Origin: Brevibacillus reuszeri
GTDB taxonomy: Bacteria; Bacillota; Bacilli; Brevibacillales; Brevibacillaceae
Direction: 5' to 3'
Assembly: GCF_001187725.1 (NCBI RefSeq)
Contig: NZ_LGIQ01000009.1
Location: 1,611,493 to 1,675,492, forward strand
Length of the DNA: 64,000 bases
How positions within the stretch are numbered: the first letter of the stretch is position 1; each line of letters begins with the position of its first letter. Shown here piece after piece: positions 1 to 7,230 of the stretch. Both the position numbers and the translations under genes were made by a program. The notes under the pieces are model-generated. The model ran no database searches. It was given only the letters and a program-made list of their open reading frames with translations, and was not told where the DNA came from.

Positions 1-189
1 CCAGTTAAGCTTGCCTTTTCTCCAAGCCACACGAAGATAATCCTTGATTCCTGCCTGTAATCGGCTTTGCTTTTTCAGTTCATGTATTCTTTGACTCTCT
101 TTTGAGTAAATTACAGTGACTTCCTTCCACACATCATGCAGAAAAGCTTCTACAGCCTGATTCAACGAGCAATCCTCCCAATTTATCAT
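1..189 (-). CDS. Hypothetical protein, N-terminal part only (gene runs off the left edge)
   Basis: An open frame on the minus strand starts with ATG at 189 and has no stop before the window edge, giving 63 residues (begins MINWEDCSLNQ). AAAGGAA lies five bases before the ATG, a usable Shine-Dalgarno site. The visible part is charged and looks alpha-helical, with no signal peptide or membrane segment. I do not recognise the family. It would be transcribed away from mqo, so the 190-686 gap is a divergent control region. The call rests on the open frame plus ribosome site only. Confidence 0.5.
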   Translation of the reverse strand, partial: MINWEDCSLNQAVEAFLHDVWKEVTVIYSKESQRIHELKKQSRLQAGIKDYLRVAWRKGKLNW

Positions 190-686
190 CTGATTTCCTT
201 TAATTGTAAGGGTTTGCTGGGGTGATTTATAGAGTCAAAAGACTCGGAACGTTATCAGGGATATATCGGCGAATGAAAAACGAAAAATGACACCGAAATG
301 TAAATTATTTTTCGTGATTAATTTATACCAGTGGAGAGCAAATCAGGAATCAAAAATGGGAAATTGGAAACGGTAAGGAGAGATAAAATTTCTGCATGGA
401 AAAGGGGATAAGCCTTGATTTCTAAACGTTTTTTGGGCTATTCGGGCTTGGTTTTTCCTCTATACAGCTTGAAAATTTCATGCCTCTCATTTGTCTGCTT
501 TGAGATAGCACATAACTATCAATATATAGCAAATATTTTATTCCAAAGACAAAAGTGTTACACTATACACAGGTTGTAATTATTCCAGAAAAGGTGTGTA
601 CTAGGTAGCACCCTGACTTGCAACGGGGCCAGATCAGGAGCCGCCTGCATCTTTTCTCCAAATACCAGCGAGTTAGGACGGTAAAA
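190..686. other. Intergenic region between the clipped gene and mqo
   Basis: About 500 bases without a convincing gene. It is AT-rich and presumably carries divergent promoters. A weak TATACA-type -10 sits at about 567-572 and would give a 5' leader of roughly 110 bases for mqo. The leader contains short self-complementary pieces (CCTGA at 612 and TCAGG at 635), but I could not match it to a known riboswitch or T-box. No strong CcpA or Fur site was seen. Confidence 0.4.
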
Positions 687-2189
687 ATGAGTAACAGACA
701 AATGCAAACAGACGTTATCTTAATTGGTGCCGGCATCATGAGTGCGACTCTAGGGTCACTATTGAAGGAATTAATGCCAGACTGGAAAATTACAGTGTTC
801 GAAAAACTCTCCAAAGCGGGAGAGGAAAGCTCTAACGAGTGGAACAATGCGGGAACGGGGCATGCTGCACTCTGTGAGCTGAACTACACGACCGAAAAGA
901 AAGACGGGTCTGTAGACATTAGCAAAGCCATTAAAATTAATGAGCAGTTTCAGGTTTCCATGCAGTTTTGGTCTTACCTTGTGAACAACAAGCTGATCAG
1001 TAACCCGCATGATTTTATTATGCCATTGCCGCACATGAGCTTGGTGCAAGGGGAGAATGATGTATCGTTTTTGAAAAAGCGTTTCGAAGCGATGACGAAC
1101 AATCCACTGTTCCAAGGTATGGAGTTCTCGGATGATCCAGAGAAACTGATGGAATGGCTTCCGCTCGTTATGAAAGACCGTATCTCGAATGAGCCGATTG
1201 CAGCAACAAAAATCGACTCTGGTACGGACGTTAACTTTGGTGCTTTGACTCGTATGCTGTTTGAGCACTTGCAAAGTAAAGATGTTGAAATTAACTACGA
1301 GCACAGTGTTGAGAATATAAACCGTAATGGCGACGGTTCTTGGCAATTGAAAGTGAAAAATCTCAATAACGGAAGCATCGAACGCCATTCGGCCAAATTC
1401 GTCTTCATCGGAGGCGGAGGCGGTAGCTTGCACTTGCTGCAAAAATCGGGTATTCCTGAAGGAAAGCATATCGGCGGATTCCCTGTAAGTGGTATCTTCA
1501 TGGTATGTAATAATCAGGAAGTTGTTGAGCAGCATCATGCAAAAGTATACGGAAAAGCGAAGGTTGGCGCTCCGCCAATGTCCGTTCCGCATCTTGACAC
1601 ACGCTATATCGATCATAAAAAGTCGTTGCTGTTTGGCCCATTTGCAGGCTTTTCACCAAAGTTCTTAAAAACAGGCTCCATGCTCGACTTGGTTACTTCG
1701 GTAAAACCAAACAATGTTTTAACGATGCTAGCAGCTGGTGCAAAAGAAATGTCTCTGACCAAATACTTGATCCAGCAAGTTATGTTATCGAAGGAACAGC
1801 GCATGGAAGAGCTGCGTGAGTTTATCCCGAACGCAAAAAGCGAGGATTGGGATTTAGTCGTAGCGGGTCAACGTGTACAGGTAATCAAGGATACAGAGGC
1901 TGGCGGCAAAGGAACACTTCAATTTGGTACGGAAGTCATTACAGCTGCTGATGGCTCGATTGCAGCTCTGCTTGGTGCTTCCCCTGGTGCTTCTACAGCC
2001 GTTTCTGTCATGCTTGAGGTTATGAAAAAATGCTTCCCGCAGCATATCAATGCATGGGAGCCGAAAATAAAAGAAATGATTCCTTCTCATGGTTTATCTT
2101 TACTGGAGAACCCAGAGCTTCTGGAAGAAATTCATGCTACAACGGCAAAGGTGCTTGGCTTAAAAAGCGAACCGGCCCTCGTTAACTAA
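687..2189 (+). CDS. mqo: Malate:quinone oxidoreductase
   Basis: FAD-dependent membrane-associated enzyme that oxidises L-malate to oxaloacetate and passes electrons to the quinone pool, bypassing NAD-malate dehydrogenase. The 500-residue length is typical. The N-terminus has the dinucleotide-binding motif LIGAGIMSATLGSLL near residues 12-26, followed by the family's SSNEWNNAGTGHAALCELNY block; a second glycine-rich FIGGGGGSLHLL lies near residue 240, and the end has the GASPGASTAV motif. The frame is open back to 618, but the ATG at 687 has AGGACGG just upstream and fits the family N-terminus, so I chose it. It is monocistronic, closed by the terminator at 2234. Confidence 0.95.
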   Translation: MSNRQMQTDVILIGAGIMSATLGSLLKELMPDWKITVFEKLSKAGEESSNEWNNAGTGHAALCELNYTTEKKDGSVDISKAIKINEQFQVSMQFWSYLVNNKLISNPHDFIMPLPHMSLVQGENDVSFLKKRFEAMTNNPLFQGMEFSDDPEKLMEWLPLVMKDRISNEPIAATKIDSGTDVNFGALTRMLFEHLQSKDVEINYEHSVENINRNGDGSWQLKVKNLNNGSIERHSAKFVFIGGGGGSLHLLQKSGIPEGKHIGGFPVSGIFMVCNNQEVVEQHHAKVYGKAKVGAPPMSVPHLDTRYIDHKKSLLFGPFAGFSPKFLKTGSMLDLVTSVKPNNVLTMLAAGAKEMSLTKYLIQQVMLSKEQRMEELREFIPNAKSEDWDLVVAGQRVQVIKDTEAGGKGTLQFGTEVITAADGSIAALLGASPGASTAVSVMLEVMKKCFPQHINAWEPKIKEMIPSHGLSLLENPELLEEIHATTAKVLGLKSEPALVN

Positions 2190-2233
2190 ACAGCCCCCTA
2201 AAATCATCATCAAAAGCAGGTCATAAATAAGTG

Positions 2234-2262
2234 GCGTCCGGTAATCCGGGCGCTTTTTATTT
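2234..2262 (+). terminator. Rho-independent terminator of mqo
   Basis: GCGTCCGG and CCGGGCGC form an 8-bp stem (one G-U pair) around a TAAT loop, followed by TTTTTATTTT, about 45 bases after the mqo stop. Confidence 0.85.
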
Positions 2263-2411
2263 TGCTTTCAGAAAAGATTATTGGGTCACAAGTACCATTT
2301 TTTCAGGACTTTTTTCAGATTCAAAGGAATATTTTTGAAATTGTGGAATGACTAAAGAGATTTTCATTGCCTCTATAGTCAATCTCCCAGGATGAAACAG
2401 GAGGAGTTATC

Positions 2412-3152
2412 ATGTACATGGTGTCACAGCCAAAGGCGTTATCCGATGACCAAAACAAAAAGCTTGCACAGGAGGAGGTTACGGCTTATCCACCTGGCTA
2501 CCTTTTATTTTTGCAACGATTCGGGGAAGGAAATTACAGAGGGTGGATGAATGTCCATTTACCAGACACAGAGGTGCTGAAGCCTTTTGCCGAGTACGAT
2601 TTATGGGAGCATGACGCAGACAGCCCGATTACCCAGGAACAGATTGGACAATGTGTCGCTATAGGTGCAACGGTGGACGGTGATTTTCTCGCAGTGCATC
2701 CTCCGACGGCCCAGCTGCTTTGGCTGCCTCGGCATGAGGAGTATGTGAGGGCTATTTTGCTACAGGAGCGGGAGCAGAATGATGAAGAGTTGTTCGCTTG
2801 GGTGCTGGATGAAATTTATCATCAGGTGTATCGAACCAGCCAGCAAGAAGCTGTTTATTTTGAACCATGGACAGACTCTGGGAAGCATGTTTTTTTGCGT
2901 TTGCCGCCGGGACAGGATCAATTGTCGCTGCAGGAGCTGGCAGGAATGTGCCGAGTCTCGCTTCCGCCTGATCTTTCCATTGAAAACGAATATACGTGCC
3001 GCATGTTCTATAGACATTTCGGCGGCTATGTAAGGTTTAACTATGCCAACGGGCAAGAGGTGGCAATCAAGTATGAGCAGGACGAGCAGCAGGCGTTTGC
3101 CGCTATCGAGCAATGGCTTTTGTCAAAAGGGTGCGAAAGGTATCCCTCTTGA
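2412..3152 (+). CDS. SMI1/KNR4 (SUKH superfamily) domain protein
   Basis: A 246-residue soluble protein with the SUKH signature near residues 27-45 (YPPGYLLFLQRFGEGNYRGW), the proline-aromatic-FL core that defines SMI1/KNR4 domains. Acidic and tryptophan-rich, as usual for this family. In bacteria many SUKH proteins neutralise polymorphic toxins carried by neighbours or rivals, but no toxin gene is visible here. ATG at 2412 has AGGAGG nine bases upstream; an ATG at 2418 is an alternative. The gene sits 33 bases before a second SUKH gene, so the two probably share a transcript. The domain is well supported; the immunity role is inference. Confidence 0.8.
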   Translation: MYMVSQPKALSDDQNKKLAQEEVTAYPPGYLLFLQRFGEGNYRGWMNVHLPDTEVLKPFAEYDLWEHDADSPITQEQIGQCVAIGATVDGDFLAVHPPTAQLLWLPRHEEYVRAILLQEREQNDEELFAWVLDEIYHQVYRTSQQEAVYFEPWTDSGKHVFLRLPPGQDQLSLQELAGMCRVSLPPDLSIENEYTCRMFYRHFGGYVRFNYANGQEVAIKYEQDEQQAFAAIEQWLLSKGCERYPS

Positions 3153-3185
3153 GCAGAGGATGAATAAAATTCAGGTGGTGTTGTA

Positions 3186-3713
3186 GTGGAGAAGCATGCG
3201 AAAGAAATCGATGCTGTGATCGAGAAGATGCAAGGCATTTTACAGGCGATGCGTGAACAGGACCCTGACTTTTACGCGAAGTACCCGATGCAGCTGATCA
3301 CCGAAGCAGAGGAGCAGGCGATACAAAGCGTTTCAGAAAAATGGCGTCTGCCTGCGGATTATCTGTACTTTTTGAAGCAGTATGTTCCCGAGTCAGTTAG
3401 CTGGAACACCGACGAATATATCAATCTGGATATTTACGGGGCAAAGGATCTTCTGGAGGGTCAATGCGGGTACAATTACAATCCAGTTACCGATGAAGTC
3501 ATTACGGAATGGCCAAGCGACTATCTGGTCATTGCTTCTGATGAAGGCGATCCTTATTGTATCGATCTCTCCAGAGAGGATACGGTCATTTATACAGCCG
3601 AGCATGGAACAGGCTCCTGGGATTTTTCCGTTGCCTATGACAATCTGGTGAGTTTCTGCACAGCGTATTGCAACCTCGAGGGGGCGAGGAGCTGCTGGAA
3701 TACGATGAGGTAG
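3186..3713 (+). CDS. SMI1/KNR4 (SUKH) domain protein, apparently truncated by a frame break
   Basis: The GTG start at 3186 has AGGTGG seven bases upstream. Residues about 40-160 carry a second SUKH domain: LPADYLYFLKQYVPE, then the acidic ASDEGDPYCIDLSRED segment typical of the domain's C-terminal half. After NLEG the frame runs through an odd tail (ARSCWNTMR) into TAG at 3711. In the -1 frame the reading continues directly as GGEELLEYDEVEYDYYN into a further domain ending at 3967. The break lies at a run of five G at 3680-3684. The native protein was probably one polypeptide of about 260 residues; a true mutation, a sequencing indel or ribosomal slippage are all possible. Confidence 0.75.
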   Translation: MEKHAKEIDAVIEKMQGILQAMREQDPDFYAKYPMQLITEAEEQAIQSVSEKWRLPADYLYFLKQYVPESVSWNTDEYINLDIYGAKDLLEGQCGYNYNPVTDEVITEWPSDYLVIASDEGDPYCIDLSREDTVIYTAEHGTGSWDFSVAYDNLVSFCTAYCNLEGARSCWNTMR

Positions 3714-3967
3714 AATATGATTACTACAACATTTTTCTCACTGGCGCTGGCAGCGATAAGATAAAAACATTGCTGTTCATCAAAAAAATGTTCTCTTGTG
3801 ATTATTCGCAAGCAAAAGCGTATTTGGATGCTGTGCCTTTGTTGATCTTTAAAGGAATTGACCAAGGTGCTGCTAGGATCGAGGACGAGCTGACGGGAAT
3901 CGGTGCCGATTATGAAAGGCAGCAAATCAGTTTTGGGGAATTTATTGCCCAGTCTGCGAAGAGATGA
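3668..3967 (+). CDS. Probable 3' part of the SUKH gene: ribosomal L7/L12 C-terminal-like domain
   Basis: The frame has only a TTG at 3668 as a start and no Shine-Dalgarno site, so it is unlikely to be a gene of its own. From about 3740 it encodes a fold-like pattern KIKTLLFIKKMFSCDYSQAK followed by AKAYLDAVPLLIFKG, which resembles the C-terminal domain of ribosomal protein L7/L12 (KI..IK.I....L.EAK..V...P). Such L7/L12-like domains are known as stand-alone or fused modules in Bacillota. It joins the preceding SUKH frame seamlessly if one base is added at the G run at 3680-3684. Confidence 0.5.
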   Translation: MQPRGGEELLEYDEVEYDYYNIFLTGAGSDKIKTLLFIKKMFSCDYSQAKAYLDAVPLLIFKGIDQGAARIEDELTGIGADYERQQISFGEFIAQSAKR

Positions 3968-4016
3968 GGCTTTTGTTCTAGAAAATTAACTGTGATCCGG
4001 GAACCGGGTAGTCAAG

Positions 4017-4067
4017 TTGACATTTTAACCTACAAGATGTAGTTTTATATATAACTACATCTTGTAG
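4017..4067 (+). promoter_or_regulatory. BlaI/MecI-type double operator over the blaI promoter
   Basis: Two 13-bp dyads of form CTACA-N3-TGTAG (4030-4042 CTACAAGATGTAG and 4055-4067 CTACATCTTGTAG) lie 25 bp centre to centre. Together they form a perfect inverted repeat with 15-bp arms. The TACA/TGTA half-sites match the known BlaI/MecI recognition element. TTGACA at 4017-4022 is a consensus -35, with a weak -10 (TAGTTT, 4040-4045) at 17 bp spacing inside the first dyad. Repressor binding would therefore block the promoter of the blaI-blaR1 pair. This is the expected autoregulation. Confidence 0.85.
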
Positions 4068-4087
4068 ATCAATGTATGGAGGTTCCC

Positions 4088-4468
4088 ATGACAAAATTGC
4101 AACGAATGTCAGAAGCGGAAAAACAGATCATGGACATCATCTGGGCAGTTGGACGTCCTATTACAACAGCTGAGATTCTTACCATACTACCAGAAGACAA
4201 GGCATGGAAGCAGAATACCGTCATCACCTTTTTAGCTCGGCTCATGGAAAAGGAAATGATAAAGGCGGTTCGTAGTGGAAAGGCCAATTTCTATGAGCCT
4301 CGTATTTCGGAAGCGGATTATCAGAAGCTGGAAACGAAGCGGTTTGTAAAAGAGGTCCATCGGGGATCGGTATCAGGCTTAATCAGCGCGCTTTGTGACA
4401 GTGAGGATTTAACCAAGGAAGATATCGAGGAATTGATGAACAAGCTGAGAGCACAGGCCGAAAAATGA
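4088..4468 (+). CDS. blaI: BlaI/MecI/CopY family transcriptional repressor
   Basis: A 126-residue winged-helix repressor. It starts with the family pattern MSEAEKQIMDIIW, then TAEILTILPEDKAWKQNTVITFLARLMEKEMI as the helix-turn-helix and wing region, and ends in a helical dimerisation tail (SVSGLISALCDSEDLTKEDIEELMNKL) that includes the region cut by BlaR-type proteases. I chose the ATG at 4088, which has GGAGG five bases upstream, over the in-frame ATG at 4076. The stop overlaps the next start (ATGA), so the two genes are translationally coupled. It most likely represses its own operon through the dyads at 4030-4067. Whether it governs beta-lactam resistance is unknown; no beta-lactamase is nearby. 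Confidence 0.92.
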   Translation: MTKLQRMSEAEKQIMDIIWAVGRPITTAEILTILPEDKAWKQNTVITFLARLMEKEMIKAVRSGKANFYEPRISEADYQKLETKRFVKEVHRGSVSGLISALCDSEDLTKEDIEELMNKLRAQAEK

Positions 4469-5949
4469 TTCTCCAAATATACGTTCCCTTACTCCTTATG
4501 TCTATCGTTGCGGCATTATTGTACCTGGTTCTCAGGTTATGCATCCGGTTTAATCAGAAGCATTTTACAGCTACGTGGCTTTATTATGTGAATGTCCTGA
4601 TCTATGCCTTTTACCTTATTCCGTTTTACATGCTATACAGCTGCTGGGATCATGATCTCCTGAAGGCTGCTTCAAGTCGTTTCACTGAAAGTCCAACCCT
4701 AAATAAGGTCCTGTCCATTACAGATTCACCAGATTGGAAAGCCGACAGCTTTGCTGTCACTCATGAATCCAGCTTTTCTAGCATGCTCCTCATTGAACTC
4801 ATTCCTTACACGCTTGTGGCAGGAACCGTGATCTTTCTTCTAGTCATCCTGTTTCAAAATATTGCGTTTCACCGCCGCATTTCCTGGTTATGCGAGCAGG
4901 CAGAAGATCCGATTATCCTAAACGAGCTGGCAATATGCCAACAAAAGCTGGGCATAAAAAAAGAAATCCCGGTCTATTTATCGCCCTACTGCCGTACTCC
5001 ATTTCTTTATGGGATCGGCAAGCCGCGCATTGTCTTACCAGCGGCTATGGATTTTTCTGGAGAGCAGTATCACCAGATTTTTCTGCATGAGATGACCCAC
5101 TATAAGCGGCATGATACTCTGCTAAAATGCCTGTTCATCGTGACGAACGCTCTACATTGGTTTAATCCGCTTGCCTACTTGGCGAGACGCGATATTGATC
5201 GCTATTGTGAGCTGTCCTGTGACGAGAAGATTGTCCAATCTATGGACGAGGGTGAGCGAAAAAGATACGGCCAGTTACTGTTGAGCGTCCTGTGGAACGC
5301 TGCTCAGCAAAAAGGCGGGATATACTCAGCTTTCAGCAATACACGAAAATATATGGAGAGGAGAATTCAAATGATTTGGGGAAATAAGCCTGTGAAAAGA
5401 AAAAAATCAGCCCTAGTCCTTACGATGTGCGCTTTGCTTTCCGTTGCCTACATCAGTACGGCTTTTGCTTATAGTGGAAGCCAGCACGCACTTTTACAAA
5501 CGGATGCCAGTCCAAAAGCGTCTGCCAGTAAAGCAGGAGCCTATTTGCCGGATGAGTCTATGATTCTTGAAGGGGAGGTTGGTACTACGCTTCGCCGAGG
5601 CGACTTGATTTTTGAACGCATAGAAAACGACAGTCATGCATTTCCTGAAAAGGTAGATGCCATATTGGCGAATACCTCGCAGACGCATCTCATCAAGAAG
5701 AGTGAAGGAAATGAATATGGCACGATATGGGTGAAAAATGAGGGCAGTCGTCACGTCATTTTTACAGTAACCAATGCTACTCCGTCTGGAACGGTAATCC
5801 CGGGAAGTATCGTGAAAATTCCTGCCCAGACCACATGGGTGATCACAACTCAGCAACCTTTGACGCCAGGAGAATATTACGCCAACTTTACATCAGGGCA
5901 GGCGATTATGTCAGGACAGGTCGCATTCACATTTCAAATGAAAGAGTAG
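4465..5949 (+). CDS. BlaR1-like M56 family membrane metallopeptidase with an unusual ectodomain
   Basis: A 494-residue integral membrane sensor protease. Membrane helices lie near residues 5-27, 35-55 and 105-130. The zinc protease motif HEMTH is at residues 208-212, followed by the downstream glutamate region YCELSCDEKIV, both diagnostic of M56 (BlaR1/MecR1). A further membrane helix is near 312-335. In BlaR1 the part after this helix is a penicillin-binding domain of about 250 residues; here it is only about 150 residues, beta-rich (LEGEVGTTLRRGDLIFERIE, then TVTNATPSGTVIPGS), without the SxxK/SxN/KTG motifs. The trigger is therefore probably not a beta-lactam acylating a serine. Presumed target: the coupled BlaI. 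Confidence 0.88.
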   Translation: MILQIYVPLLLMSIVAALLYLVLRLCIRFNQKHFTATWLYYVNVLIYAFYLIPFYMLYSCWDHDLLKAASSRFTESPTLNKVLSITDSPDWKADSFAVTHESSFSSMLLIELIPYTLVAGTVIFLLVILFQNIAFHRRISWLCEQAEDPIILNELAICQQKLGIKKEIPVYLSPYCRTPFLYGIGKPRIVLPAAMDFSGEQYHQIFLHEMTHYKRHDTLLKCLFIVTNALHWFNPLAYLARRDIDRYCELSCDEKIVQSMDEGERKRYGQLLLSVLWNAAQQKGGIYSAFSNTRKYMERRIQMIWGNKPVKRKKSALVLTMCALLSVAYISTAFAYSGSQHALLQTDASPKASASKAGAYLPDESMILEGEVGTTLRRGDLIFERIENDSHAFPEKVDAILANTSQTHLIKKSEGNEYGTIWVKNEGSRHVIFTVTNATPSGTVIPGSIVKIPAQTTWVITTQQPLTPGEYYANFTSGQAIMSGQVAFTFQMKE

Positions 5950-5997
5950 TTGTAGCGTAAGAATAAAAAACCTTTAGAAAATCAGTTGGAGGTGTCC

Positions 5998-6342
5998 ATG
6001 GACATGGAAGAAAAACTAAAGCCGTTTATATGGATTGAGCATGAGAGTGGCAGTACGTCAGTCATTTTGAATGTGGGTACGTATAAGAATGAAGTTTTTG
6101 AAACAAGAGCGGAGGAAGGATTTGAAGGCAACGGTTACGATTGGGGCTCGCTGGCAGCCGTTTTTCTACAGGAGCGACTGCCTGATCTGGTCGATGTCGT
6201 GCGTTTTGATCCAGAAGGAAGCATGTTCTGCGCTTACTCGAAAGACCGGGAGGCTTTAAAGCAGTTTGCGATCGAATTTAAGGATGCGTGTGAGGACGAT
6301 GCTCTCATCCGAGATTTATTCTCCCGCGCAGAATTGGATTGA
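5998..6342 (+). CDS. Immunity protein 51 (Imm51)-like protein
   Basis: A 114-residue small acidic soluble protein. The pattern VILNVGTYKNEVFETRAEEG, then GNGYDWGSLAAVFL and FDPEGSMFCAYS matches what I recall of the Imm51 family of polymorphic-toxin immunity proteins. ATG at 5998 is preceded by TTGGAGG at five bases; an upstream in-frame TTG lacks a site. No terminator separates it from the BlaR1-like gene, 48 bases upstream, so it may belong to the BlaI-controlled transcript. Its stop lies just before the next gene's start. Family identification is from memory; the toxin partner is not in the window. Confidence 0.7.
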   Translation: MDMEEKLKPFIWIEHESGSTSVILNVGTYKNEVFETRAEEGFEGNGYDWGSLAAVFLQERLPDLVDVVRFDPEGSMFCAYSKDREALKQFAIEFKDACEDDALIRDLFSRAELD

Positions 6343-6350
6343 CGAGGCTG

Positions 6351-7184
6351 ATGGTCGTGAAAACTCCGATTTATTTGTACAAAGCTGTTGAGAGCCCAGA
6401 TAAAATCATTGTGCACTATACAAACCTTGGTGATGTCCGAAACGGGGCGATTGCGTTCAGCAAAACGTCGGGAGAAGGGCATAGCCGGTTATTGATTCGC
6501 GATTGTGCAAATGCCCTTGAAGTAGACGCAAAAGTGGAAAGCCTGCTTGCGGGATTTTGGCAGGAGAAGCGTTATCCTCAATCGTTTTGCACGGACGATC
6601 TGTATCTTTACAAAATGAGTGAATGGGCAGACGAGGTTATTTATGCATATGCGATAAGACCTTTTTCAGTTGGAGAGGCAGAGTTTGACAAGACGCGGCT
6701 GGAGGCTCGCCAGATAGTCCCTTTAAGCATAGACGGGGGACAGGAGATCTTCCGGCGTGTGACGGAGCATTTGCGAAGCATGGTCGAGAGCGATCAGCCT
6801 GTACCAGAGCTTGATATTGTGGAAGTGCATGATGAATATCGCGATATTGCCTGCGCGGAGCTAACCGAGGACGACTTGCCAGGAGAGATGGCCGGGTGGG
6901 GGAGTATTGTCACATTTGCCATGACATTCGACGAGTTCGATTCTTTTGAGGAATGCTTTGAGGCGTCAGACCGGATTGAGCAAAAAAACGAAGCGGACGG
7001 TGATTTAACCGACTGCTCGCTATGGGATTTACGGGCATTTCTGCTGATGGAGGAGCGGGGCTGCCATCATCGTGGCGATTGGCCGACACCTGCGTGTATG
7101 CAGCTTATTTATGATGTTATGGATGCGATACGCGAGAAAGTCAAAGTCGCGCAAGAGAGGAAACCAGAGAATGAAAGCCCCTAA
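6351..7184 (+). CDS. Hypothetical protein, coupled to the Imm51-like gene
   Basis: A 277-residue soluble acidic protein that I do not recognise. It has no signal peptide or membrane segment; the middle is rich in Asp/Glu (TEDDLPGEMAG, TFDEFDSFEECFEASD) and the C-terminus is helical. The start is uncertain: TTG at 6339 overlaps the upstream stop, ATG at 6351 has GAGG only three bases away, and GTG at 6357 has the same GAGG nine bases away. I list the ATG. The close coupling suggests a partner in the immunity-like cluster, but no activity can be assigned. Confidence 0.65.
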   Translation: MVVKTPIYLYKAVESPDKIIVHYTNLGDVRNGAIAFSKTSGEGHSRLLIRDCANALEVDAKVESLLAGFWQEKRYPQSFCTDDLYLYKMSEWADEVIYAYAIRPFSVGEAEFDKTRLEARQIVPLSIDGGQEIFRRVTEHLRSMVESDQPVPELDIVEVHDEYRDIACAELTEDDLPGEMAGWGSIVTFAMTFDEFDSFEECFEASDRIEQKNEADGDLTDCSLWDLRAFLLMEERGCHHRGDWPTPACMQLIYDVMDAIREKVKVAQERKPENESP

Positions 7185-7227
7185 AAAAGGAAGAAAGCAA
7201 CGAGACATTAAGTCAGTTGCTTTCTTC
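7183..7227 (-). terminator. Terminator of the PucR-type regulator (partly bidirectional)
   Basis: A perfect 12-bp stem, GAAGAAAGCAAC with GTTGCTTTCTTC (7190-7201 and 7216-7227), is followed on the minus strand by CCTTTTTTAGG. It lies between two convergent genes and may stop both, although the plus-strand side lacks a U-run after the stem. Confidence 0.75.
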
Positions 7228-7230
7228 TCG

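Noticed and set aside
600..690. Possible structured leader (riboswitch or T-box) of mqo
   Set aside because: Only short complementary stretches; no conserved T-box, lysine, SAM or other riboswitch core found.
771..1616. 281-codon minus-strand open frame
   Set aside because: Antisense to malate:quinone oxidoreductase, with no start site or recognisable domain.
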